Position numbers and translations under genes: made by a program. A stretch of DNA of 64,000 nt. Origin: Caenorhabditis elegans (lineage: Eukaryota; Nematoda; Chromadorea; Rhabditida; Rhabditidae). This document shows positions 1-9,160 of this stretch, one piece after another. Position 1 is the stretch's first letter. Each line of letters opens with the position of its first letter. The stretch is taken from NCBI RefSeq assembly GCF_000002985.6, contig NC_003283.11, positions 17,671,501 to 17,735,500 of the forward strand, in the 5' to 3' direction. The notes beneath the pieces are model-generated. The model did not search any database, had not been told where the DNA came from, and saw nothing but the letters and a program-made list of their open reading frames with translations.

Positions 1-125
1 TTGCGCGCGCTCTCGCGCTCTCCCCTCCCCTACACTCTCTCGCCGTGAAATTTTCAACCGTCATACCTCGGCGGTGGGGACAGATATTAAAAAGCTTCCA
101 ATTAATCAAATATTCGAAATTTTGT
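1..125. repeat. hairpin (inverted-repeat) element, right half, cut by window edge
   Basis: The sequence starts in the pyrimidine-rich arm (CTCTCCCCTCCCC, CTCTCTCGCCG) and ends in the outer arm (AAAAAGCTTCCAATTAATC). This is the right half of the hairpin family described at 700-945. Confidence 0.7.
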
Positions 126-199
126 GGAGATTTCATTTTTGTTAAAATAAAAAATAAAAACTAAACAATTTATTATATGACCACCGAAAGAAAAAAAAA

Positions 200-1943
200 T
201 CATATTTTCAATGAAACATTCTTTGTAGAATTTCCTCTAGTCCCAGAATTGTCCATAGCAAGACTCAAGACACCATGTACTCGAGTATCATACTTTGATC
301 TACAGAAAAACTTCAAAATCGCCATTCGATAAATCTTAATAAAGTACATTGGCACTAGGGCATCCATAAATGGTTGTGTAGTGATAAGGGGCAGGATGAT
401 TATTTCAATTGGTCCCATATTTGTCTTGAAAATCGGGAAACATAATAGAATTCCAGCCGGGATGAACATTAGGAACACTGGGAATAGTGTTTGGGCGACT
501 AGAGATCGGAAGAGTTGACGTTGCATATCCAATGTTCTTTGTGACAGATTTTGGATTTGGCCGGCAGAATTGAGCAGCTCTTTCCGGAGCTTGAACCAAC
601 AGTATATGACAATAGAGAAGCCTGTCCCCTGAAAAACCAAAAACCTTGAAGAAAATACATTTTAAAATTGTTTTAAAAAGTTATAACTTAATTAGAAATG
701 TAGAAAAGTTTGCGCTGATCATTTTCGTATTTGAAAATTTTCTGATATCTCTTACCGTCGACGAGATAAACGCGTTCACAGTTAAGAAGGCTAAATAGTG
801 CAGGAGGGGGAGAGACGCAGACGGCGCGCCGACTCTCGCGCTCTCCCCTCCCTCCACTTTCTCTCGTCGCAAATCTTTAAACCGCCGTATCTCTGCAGTG
901 AATCGAGGTATTTGAACACTTTTAAATACAACAAAACTTAAAATTTTGCTAGGAATCCAAAATATTTATTAGTTTCTAGACAAATCCAACCGTTTGCAAA
1001 ATAAACTCACAATAATCAAGCCGAGGTTGAGCAAAAATAAAAAATCCGGGATGCTAGCGTATTCCTCCTTTGTTACAGGGTTTTTTCTCTTAAAAAATCT
1101 CTAATTTTTTATTTTAATTATTTCTGAAAACTTACATAAAACAATGATGAAGCATAGGTGTAATCAAATCTAGTTAGGTCAAAATTAATCAGCATTGTAT
1201 CTCTAAATTTACAATTTCGGCCTGGACTTAAAGCCTATTTCCAAACCTGATATGCTCGTCGACAACTGGATTTTCACCCGCCACGTGTATTGCTAAGATG
1301 AGCCAGCCAGCACTTATAAGTATGAAAATTAACACTAAAATTGAGAAATAGGGATAGGAAAATATTTTCAGCCGCGTTGGATGGCAAACTGCCAGGAATC
1401 GGTATAAAAAGTGATAAACTAGCAGAAGCATAATCATACCGTAGCAGGCACAGTTTAAAGCTGAAAAATTGGAACATTTTAAACTAAAAACTTTTTTTAA
1501 TATAAAAAAAATTCCTAAATAAAAAAGGTTTTTTTCTCTACAAAATTTATTTTTCGATTTTGATAAAAATTTCCTTTTTTTCCTTGAAATTACAGGCAGG
1601 TTTTGGGTAGTTCACTCAATTTTCAAGCTTCAAAATGCTCTCTAACTGCTCCAAATCTCCCAAACTTACCGATATACCAAAAAGATATTTGTCTAGGGAG
1701 CCCTAGCACATTTCTACTGAAAATTACATATGCACCATTGTAAAAATGGAGCATAGGTTGGTTTGTACCATCGATAAATGCAAAAATAATTCCAAAAATC
1801 GAAAAAATGAGCATCAAAAACCTATAGTTGCCCATACTTCTAGGTGTTTTAGTAATAATCAGGAAAATTAAAATGGAATTCGAGAAAACTGCCACAAATG
1901 CGTTGAGGTAACAGGAAATGATGGAGAATGTCACTTTGAGCAT
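200..1943 (-). CDS. Str-superfamily serpentine chemoreceptor (7TM GPCR), intact
   Basis: Five exons on the minus strand: 1943-1670, 1460-1247, 1202-1136, 1088-1011 and 628-200, giving 353 aa. All donors are GT and all acceptors AG, and the phases (1, 2, 0, 0) close without a stop. The N-terminus has TM1 followed by a TKTPRSMGNYRFLM motif and TM2. TM3 carries HFLYRFLAV. The last exon ends in the Str-type pattern of a long TM6 (LFRSLVAQTLFPVFLMFIPAG), then PFMDALVPMYFIKIYR for TM7 and its exit. Str proteins are nematode-specific candidate odorant receptors of sensory neurons; the ligand is unknown. The sister gene at 3446-5153 has the same five exons with identical lengths for exons 1-4. Intron 4 holds a hairpin element. 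Confidence 0.85.
700..945. repeat. hairpin element in intron 4 of the first Str receptor
   Basis: A roughly 245-bp imperfect palindrome. The left arm has the pattern GCGCTGATCATTTTCGTATTTG, TGATATCTCTTACCG and GAGATAAACGCG. The centre is GGGGGAGAGACGCAGACGG facing CGCTCTCCCCTCC. The right arm mirrors the left. No coding capacity is seen, so it is a MITE-like non-autonomous element. It is the type example for the other copies listed. Confidence 0.85.
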
Positions 1944-2064
1944 AGAAAATCTAAAAATACGACGTTTTGTGTTGGGTATAAGACAAGATTTATTAAAAAG
2001 AAAAATAGTAATTAAACAAGATTTTGAGACATCAAAAAAATAATTGAAAATTAATTTTTAACTT

Positions 2065-2310
2065 TTAATTTTGAGTATTCCGTCAGTTGAAAGCTTTCCG
2101 ATATCTCTACCCGCTGCAGAGATAAGACGGTTCAGAGTTTTGCGGCGAGAGAGTGTGGAAGAAGGGGAGAGCGCAGAGCGTCTCGCCACCTGCGTCTCTC
2201 CCCCTCCTGCACTATTTTGCCACGATAACTTCTAACGCGTCTATCTCCCGAACGGTGAGATTTATCGAAAAACTTCCAATTGGAGAAATGATCAGAATTG
2301 AATTTTGCGT
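2065..2310. repeat. hairpin element, intergenic
   Basis: Both arms are complete. The left arm carries CGATATCTCTACCCGCTGCAG and the right arm TATCTCCCGAACGGTGAG. The purine block GAAGGGGAGAGCGCAGAG faces GCGTCTCTCCCCCTCC. Confidence 0.85.
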
Positions 2311-3129
2311 CGTTTATGACGTGAATTGGAAATTTTGGGAATATTTCTAAGAAAATTTTACGCATATTTGAAACATGATACTGATTTTGGAAAAACAACC
2401 TTAAACCGAAATGCAGAATTTTTGCAAAATTTTCATAATTTTCGAAAAACAATTTTCAAAAACTTCGTTAATCTAGAAAATCTCTTTAAAATGAGAGCCA
2501 AATTTATAAAAATCGATAAGATTTACTGCCATTGCTGTGCTGAAAATGCTTAAAACCTTGGAAAATGTATAGAAACTGGGTGAAATCAAAGAAAATCAGG
2601 GAATCTTCAACGGAAATCTTAAAATTCAGCGAAAAAAGTATTAATATAAATCTTTACATGTTCTAGATCAATATTTTTCTTGAATCTGACCACAAAAAGT
2701 CACAAAAACATCAAAAACTAGAGTAGTTTCTGTGCTTGACTGGATCCTCATCATATTTTTCGGGGATATGCACGTAGAAACGCACAGAATTCAAAATTTT
2801 TATTTAACTAAAATGTTAAAACATGTTTATATTATGTACTTCAAGTTTTTTTTGAAACCAAAAATCACAAAGTCATTTATCAAATAATGCTTCTTTTTCA
2901 AAGATTGGACCCCACCTCGTTAGTAATATTCATTGAGAATACGCTTCAATGAGTATATTCGAATGTTCAGACACCTAAAAAGCATTTCCCCAAACGAAAC
3001 ATCATCACACGTTAGGAATTGTTCGAGTGGAAATTGTACCTTATTATCTTTCATGTGAACAAAAAACTTTGATTATTTGAGAAATCAAGGGAAGTTACCA
3101 AGAAAGTATTTATTCCAAGTATTTCTTTA

Positions 3130-3366
3130 TAAAATTCGGTGTATTTCGTCATTTGGAAGTTTTTAGATATCTCTCCTCAGTGCGGAGATACAACGCTTTG
3201 AAGTATTGCGGCGAGACAGTGTGGGGGAGGGGGAGAGTGCAGACTGTCTGCCGCCTGCGTCTCTCCCCCTTCCGTGATGTTTCTCTTGTAGAAATTGAAA
3301 CACTTGTATCTCGTGAACCAATATAGCTATCGAGAAAGTTCCAATTGAAGAAATAATCAGCATAAC
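3130..3366. repeat. hairpin element just 3' of the second Str receptor
   Basis: Palindrome with GGAGGGGGAGAGTGCAGACTG facing CTGCGTCTCTCCCCCTTCC. It ends in GAAATAATCAGC, about 80 bp from the receptor stop codon. Confidence 0.8.
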
Positions 3367-3445
3367 AATTCTAATCGAATGAAACTAACACATACATTAT
3401 TTATTGAATAAATTCCACTGTTTATGTTGTGTTGTTCACTAAAAA

Positions 3446-5153
3446 TTATGTCCGAAATGAAAAAATCTTCGATGAATGACTAGAAGTTCCATGGATCCTT
3501 GAATGATATCTCTTTCCACAGACAAACTTCAGAATTGCTCTCCGATAAATCTTAATGTAATACATAGGCACTAAGGCATCCATAAATGGTTGAGTAGTGA
3601 TGAGGGGTATGATAATAGTTTCAATTGGTCCCATATCAATTCTCAAAATCGGGAAACATAGTAGAATTCCGGCCGGGATGAACATTAGGAACACTGGGAA
3701 TAGTGTTTGGGCGACTAGAGATCGGAAGAGTTGGCGTTGCATATCCAAGGTTCTTTGTGATAGATTTTGAGTTTGATCGTCAGAGTGGAGAAGCTCATTG
3801 CGGAGTTTGAGCCAACAATATATGATAATGGAGAAGCCGATTATCTGAAACAACTAATTAATTAGGTAGAAAATTCCACGCTGATCATTTCTTCAGTTGC
3901 AAGGTTTTCGATATTGCTTCCCGTGTAGGAGATAGACACGTTTGAAATACGACTGCGAGATAGCGTGGGGAAGGGGGAGAGACGCAGACGGCGCGCACAC
4001 TCTCCCCTCCCCTCTCACTCTCTCGCCGCCTAACTTCAAACAGTTCTATCTCTGCAATGGGTGGAGCTATCAAAAAACTTCCAACTGACGAATTATTCCA
4101 AATTTTTCGGAGATCACAATTTTGTGGTTCAAAATTCGGAAACTACGTTCTAACTCACAATAGTGGTGCAATGATTTATCAGGAACAAAAAATCCGGAAA
4201 ACTTGCAAAGTCCTTTCCTGTGTCTGGGTCAGTTCTCTGGAAATTAGTATTGATTGAATTTGTGAAAAAGTTCAATGTCTTACATAAAATAGAGATGAAG
4301 CGTAGGTGAAATCCAAACGAGATAGGTTGAAGTTGGTGAGCATTGTATCTCTGGAAAAGTTCACAGATTTTCAGTTGAAACTGTATTGGTAGCTCTAACA
4401 GTTAAGGAAATAAACACAATGAAAGATGGAGAAGAGAGAGATAGTGTGGAAGGGGGAGAGACGTAGACGGGTCAGCACTCTTCCCTTCCTCCACGCTATC
4501 TCGCCGCTCAACTTCAAACTCGCGTAGTTCCACGCTGGAAAAAGCTATCAAAAAACTTCCAACTGACGAAAAACTCAAAATGTTATGCTGAATCCATTGG
4601 CTTACCTTATATGTTCATCAATAATTTCATTTTCGCTTGCCATGTAAACTCCAAGTACCAGCCACTCTGCACTGACAAATACAAATATTAAAATGAGAAT
4701 AGTGACATATGGAAAGGAAAATAATTTTGACATGTTTGGCTTGCAAACTGCCAAATATCGATATAAAAAGTGGAAAACCAGTAGGAGCATGATCATACTG
4801 TAGCACGTGCAGTTTAAAGCTGAAAACAAGAAAATAAATTTTTTGAATTCCCCAAAAAAAATTTTATTTTGCGACTTACCAATATACCAAAATGATACAT
4901 GCCTAGGGAGTCCAAGCACATTTCTACTGAATATAACATATGCACCATTGTAAAAATGAAGCATTGGCTGATTTGTACCATCGATGAATGCAAAAATAAT
5001 GCCGAAAATTGAAAAAATGAGCATCAAGTGCCTATAGTTGCACATATTTCTGGGAGTTTTTGTAATAATTAGGCAAATTAAAATGGAATTTGAAATAAAT
5101 GCCAAACTGGCGTTGATGTAACTGGTTATAATTGAAAATGTGACGTTGAGCAT
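3446..5153 (-). CDS. Str-superfamily serpentine chemoreceptor (7TM GPCR), intact
   Basis: Minus-strand exons 5153-4880, 4819-4606, 4350-4284, 4236-4159 and 3844-3446 give 343 aa. It is a close paralogue of the receptor at 200-1943: exon lengths 274, 214, 67 and 78 nt are identical and so are the phases. It shares FSIFGIIFAFIDGTNQPML in TM2, an HFLYRYLAV motif in TM3 and PFMDALVPMYYIKIYR at TM7. The start is the ATG before LNVTFSIITSYINAS, giving a short N-terminus typical of the class. Introns 2 and 4 each hold a hairpin element. Role: candidate chemosensory receptor in ciliated neurons, inferred from the family; ligand unknown. Confidence 0.87.
3870..4115. repeat. hairpin element in intron 4 of the second Str receptor
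   Basis: Central blocks GAAGGGGGAGAGACGCAGACGG and ACTCTCCCCTCCCC. It sits at the same intron position as the copy at 700-945 in the paralogue. Confidence 0.8.
4370..4585. repeat. hairpin element in intron 2 of the second Str receptor, diverged left arm
   Basis: The right arm is typical (ATCTCGCCGCTCAACTTCAAAC, AAAAAACTTCCAACTGACG). The left arm is more decayed. Confidence 0.7.
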
Positions 5154-5194
5154 AGGAAATCTGTAAAAATAGACTTTAAAATTAAGTTTAGCGC

Positions 5195-5515
5195 AAAATT
5201 TCGAACATTTCGCCAGTTTAAAGTTTTTTGATATCTCATACCGTTCAGGAGATAAACGCGTTTAAAGTGAGGGAAGTTCTGCGGTGAGAGAGTGTGGAGA
5301 GAGGGGAGAGCGCGCCTGCGTCTCTCCCCCTCCTACACTATTTAGCCTTCTCGACGGTAAGAGATATCAGAAAATTTTCAAATACGAAAATGATCAGCGC
5401 AAACTTTCGTCCAAAACTCATCGTCCAAATTTCAAAGGTGTTTATCTCTTAAACTGTAAAAGATATCGAGAAGCTTTCAACTAGAGAAATATTCAGAAGG
5501 AAGTTTTGCGTTTAA
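5195..5515. repeat. hairpin element with a duplicated right arm
   Basis: A full palindrome reaches about 5415. A second right arm (TATCTCTTAAACTG, AGATATCGAGAAGC, GAAATATTCAG) then follows. Confidence 0.75.
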
Positions 5516-5738
5516 ATTAAAGATTGATTTTGAGATGTGGAACAAAACCTGAAACAACCGAGAATCAAAAAACAAATAGAAAACACTTTGCTTCTGTTGG
5601 AGATGATCTCAATACTATGAATGACAAAACTTGTGGTTTTCTTAGTCGTTATGCTTGGCTGATCTCATTAAAAGTTTGAAAATCAAAACATGGCGCCCAT
5701 TTCCGTGAATCGAGAAAGAGAAAGCAAAAATTTTTTTT

Positions 5739-5757
5739 GGGGGGGGGGGGGGGGGGG
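5739..5757 (+). repeat. G19 homopolymer directly before a tRNA-like sequence
   Basis: Nineteen consecutive G follow eight T and precede GCAGATAGCTCAGTCGG. Long G runs can form G-quadruplexes and are length-unstable. Confidence 0.9.
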
Positions 5758-6005
5758 CAGATAGCTCAGTCGGTAGTGGTGGCAGCTAGCAGTCTGGAGG
5801 TCACGAGTTCAAGTCCGGCCTCACACCTTTGGTTCACCCAGCCTCTATTGGGAAGTGGAGCAATCCACGACTGGATTATCGGCCACAGTCCCCGGCTAAG
5901 ACGTGGCTTAAATTATAGCCCAGTGGGATCACCACCAGGAAGTGTACCTGAATCCCAGATCCGCAGTGCATAGCACTTGAAGAACGGATCGTCCTTTAAT
6001 CCTTT
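5757..6005 (+). mobile_element. SINE-like element with tRNA-derived head
   Basis: The head 5758-5825 has an A-box-like TAGCTCAGTCGGTAG and a B-box-like GAGTTCAAGTCC. The body (about 5870-6000) ends CGTCCTTTAATCC and T-rich sequence. The same body occurs inverted at 16122-16250, which supports a dispersed element. No ORF is seen. Confidence 0.65.
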
Positions 6006-6536
6006 TTTTTTAAATCCTATACGAATCTGATATGAATAACCGTTAGATAATTTCATTTTCAACATTTCCTCAGTTAGAAATTTCCCGAAATCTCCACGGA
6101 TTAAGGGGATGAAGCTGAAAGCGTTGAATGAGGAGAGACGCAGAAGACACTCTGCAGCTCCCCTGATACCGTGCTCTCTCATTCACAAACTACAACAAAC
6201 CGGAACTCCGATGCTAGACTATGAAAAAACTGGGCCAATGAACTCAAAATCACCGATCCGTATCCCGACAATGTGACCTACCAGGTAGTGCGCCTAGAAT
6301 GATCAGAAGGAAATGATGACAAGACTCCAAACGAAACTAGACAGGTGTCATAATATGTCTAGCACTTGAATTCAGGTGCAGAGTGCTCCCAGCAAAAAAA
6401 ACAAGTACGGAATATCGGCGGTTTTTGGAAACTTTCAATTTTTGATTCGCAAAAATATTTATTCAACAATTGGAGGAACAACAACAATAAAATCGGTTTT
6501 ATCACATAATTCTGATTATTTCACCATTTTGAAATG

Positions 6537-6690
6537 TCGCGGGGAGGGGAGAGCGCACGCTCCGTCTGCGTCTCTCCCCCTCCCACACTATTTCCCCCTC
6601 TCTGCTTCAAACGCGTATATCTCCTGAACGGTAAAAGATATCGAACAACTTTCAACAGGAGAAATGATCAAAATTGAATTTTGCGTCGAT
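6537..6690. repeat. hairpin element, left arm missing
   Basis: Begins in the purine block GGGGAGGGGAGAGCGCACG and continues through a normal right arm (ACGCGTATATCTCCTGAACGG). Confidence 0.75.
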
Positions 6691-7421
6691 TGTGTTGGGA
6701 AGTGAAAAAGTTTTTCGCAAGTTTTAAATTGTGATTTTTTTTTAAATTTTCTATTTCTAGGCTCAATTGGAAATCAGAAACAGGTGATATCTCAATTTTG
6801 TTTTTTTTTCTGCCTTTTCCCCTTTTCAATCTCTACTCAGCCATTATTCTTTTCAAAATGTACCAAAACTTCTCGGAAGTCCAAATTTATATCATATCAG
6901 CCTTATCACTTTATTCAAATGCTCTGCTAATATTTTAAATCGTCAAGAAAAGTCCGTCGTACCTTGGAAACTACAAATATCTTATGCTAATTTTCAGTCT
7001 CTTTGGAATTTCATTCGGTTTTATAAATGTTACGTGTCAACCGAAATTGCATTTTTACAAAGCTTCATATATAATTTTCAGTGAAAATCCTCTTGGATTA
7101 CCTAGAAAGTTGAATTTATGGTATTTAGGTTAGTCCAGAATATTTTTTGCGATAAAAACTGACAACACTTTTAGCTCTAAACTGTTCCACGTATGGAATA
7201 ACTTTGTATCTCCTGGCTTTTCACTTCATCTATCGATATTTGGCCGTTATAAAACCTCAGCGACTATATTATTTCTCGTTTCCTTATTTTTCAATATTCA
7301 TTGGTGTTTTCCTCTTTGTGACGTTGGATTGGTGGTTTTCAGCTGTCTATTTTGCCGGCGAAAATGGCGAAGTGGAGGAGTATATCAGGTTTTTTTAAGT
7401 TGAAAAATGTCGATCATAAAA

Positions 7422-7672
7422 TTGTGTACATTTCAATATTTGGAAATTTTTTGATATCTCGTTTTTCCGCGGAGACATGATGATTATGCATAATGAAAGG
7501 TTATGCAACGAAACAGTGTGGGAGGGGGAGAGACGCAGAGTGGCGCGTCGTCTGCGTCTCTCCCCCATCCACACACTATTTCTGCTTCTCTACTTCAAAT
7601 GCGTTTAACTCTCGATCCGTGAGAGATACCGAAAAACTTTAAACTGAAGAAATGATCAGCGCAAAATTTTAT
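7422..7672. repeat. hairpin element in intron 2 of the Str pseudogene
   Basis: GGGAGGGGGAGAGACGCAGAG faces CTGCGTCTCTCCCCCATCC. The right arm ends GAAGAAATGATCAGCGC. Confidence 0.85.
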
Positions 7673-7779
7673 GTCGAATGGGTAATGTATTTTTTGATTT
7701 CCAACAAACAATTCTATCAAATTTTCTATTAATTTTCAGACAATTAACGTCAAATTAATCAACAAACTTTTAGGCTTAA

Positions 7780-8025
7780 AATTCTGAATCTTCCAATAGT
7801 TGGAAATTTTTTTGATATCTCGATTCCCCGCACATAAATGATGATTTGAAGGTTATGCGACGAGGCAGTGTGGGTGGGGGAGAGACACAGAGAGGCGCGC
7901 CTCTCTGCGCCTCTCCCCCTCCCACACTATTTCTGATTCTCGACTTCGAATACGTCTAACTCTTCAACCGTAAGCGATACCAAAAAACTTTCAACTGATG
8001 AAATGATCAGCAGGAAATTTTCTAT
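7780..8025. repeat. second hairpin element in the same intron
   Basis: Same orientation and structure as the copy about 100 bp upstream. The centre reads AGAGACACAGAGAGGCGCGCC. Confidence 0.85.
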
Positions 8026-8737
8026 TAAACATGTCAAAACTTGAAGCATTTTTAAAACCATTGAGCTCACGTTTGCAGAGAAAACATGCTGCAAACTTTC
8101 AACCTGTCAGTTTCTGATTATACCTATGCCGTATCGATCTTCTATGTGAGTTTATGAGTATTTCAAACTTAAACTAATAAGTGCCAAATTCAGAGAAAAG
8201 ATCCAAAAACTGGCGTGGAGCAGGCAAGTCTCCCAGATTTTCTATTTCTAGCAAACTTAGATGGAATTATTGTAGGTCTAACGAGAAATTTTCGGTTCAA
8301 AACATTATTTTTTCACACCATTGGTTTTTTCATAATTGGATTTTGCTGGCTGAAACTTCAGCGGGTCTTCCTTCAAAAATCGCATAGTTTCGCGAATTTC
8401 CAGTCGAGAAGAACCATGGAAATGCAGCATCAACTATTCCGCGTCCTAGTTTTTCAGACTATTTTCCCAATTTTTCTGCTTTTCTTCCCTGCCGGGTGCC
8501 TTCTAGGCTTTCCAGTTTTGAAATTTGAGCCAGGTCCAGTGGAATCCATAATTTTGTCGCTTATGGCCACTCAGCCAGTCATGGATTCCCTAGTACCTAT
8601 GTATTTTATAAGAGACTACCGAAATGCAATTAGGAAGGTTTTTGTAAAGGTTACAGTACCTGAACTATCAGTTACAACGCCGGGAAATCGAGTTTTTCCA
8701 ATATAAATTTTATTTCTATGCATTTCTCCATTTTCAC

Positions 8738-8955
8738 ATTTCTGATATCTCAATTCCCCGCAGAGTTATGCCGTTTCAAAGTTTAGAGGCGAGAGAGTAT
8801 GGGGGAAGGGGAGAGTACACTCTGGTGCCTTCTCTGCGTCTCTTCCCCCCCTTCGCTGTCTCGCTAGCAAAACTTTAAATAGCAGTATCTCCTTAGTGGT
8901 TTGAGATATCTGAAAACTTCCAATTGAAGAAATTGTCAGCGGAAAATTCTACGTT
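8738..8955. repeat. hairpin element
   Basis: TTCTGATATCTCAATTCCCC at the left, GAGATATCTGAAAACTTCC and GAAATTGTCAGCGG at the right. The centre is GGGGAAGGGGAGAGTACACTC. Confidence 0.8.
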
Positions 8956-9044
8956 CATTGTGATAATTCAAAGTGTATTTAATATTTGATACTAACTTCG
9001 TTTTGTAGTTTTTTCACGTACCTTCTTAACTGTCAACTTCCCCT

Positions 9045-9120
9045 CTTAGACTTCGAATTTGCGTATCATTGTAGCCGTAAGAGATACCGAAAAACTTTCA
9101 AAATGTTCAGCGAGACATTT
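9045..9120. repeat. hairpin element, right-arm fragment
   Basis: Only CGTATCATTGTAGCCGTAAG through GATACCGAAAAACTTTC and TTCAGCG remains. Confidence 0.6.
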
Positions 9121-9160
9121 TCTATTAGAAAAATTTATTTATAGACAATTGTTCCAGTAT

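Larger units (their letters stand above)
1944..3445. other. intergenic, between two minus-strand Str receptors
   Basis: Upstream of the first receptor and downstream of the second. It holds two hairpin elements (2065-2310, 3130-3366) and otherwise AT-rich sequence without a supportable exon. Confidence 0.6.
5154..6857. other. intergenic, between the second and third Str receptors
   Basis: Divergent spacer upstream of both receptors. It contains hairpin copies (5195-5515, 6537-6690), a 19-nt G run and a SINE-like element. No further exon is supportable. Confidence 0.6.
6858..8706 (+). pseudogene. Str-superfamily serpentine receptor pseudogene (in-frame stop in TM1)
   Basis: Plus-strand exons 6858-7128, 7175-7388, 8079-8145 and 8194-8706 would encode 354 codons. 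Exon sizes match the two minus-strand paralogues (271 versus 274, 214, 67). TM3 has HFIYRYLAV; the tail has PVMDSLVPMYFIRDYRNAI. There are two lesions. A TAA at 6936-6938 interrupts TM1. The intron 4 of the paralogues is not removable here, because the place of its AG acceptor reads CAC (8314-8316); the 45 nt are in frame and would be translated. The other splice sites are intact, so decay looks recent, and a population allele without the stop is possible. Intron 2 carries two hairpin elements. Confidence 0.82.
8707..9160. other. intergenic, between converging Str pseudogene and membrane-protein gene
   Basis: Contains one full hairpin and a half copy; nothing else recognised. Confidence 0.6.

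Noticed and set aside
2153-2553. Short plus-strand open frames over the hairpin element
   Set aside because: They cross the inverted repeat and change identity between copies; no conserved protein.
5913-6182. 89-residue minus-strand open frame sharing a C-terminus with one near 16150
   Set aside because: The shared part is the SINE-like body, not a protein domain.
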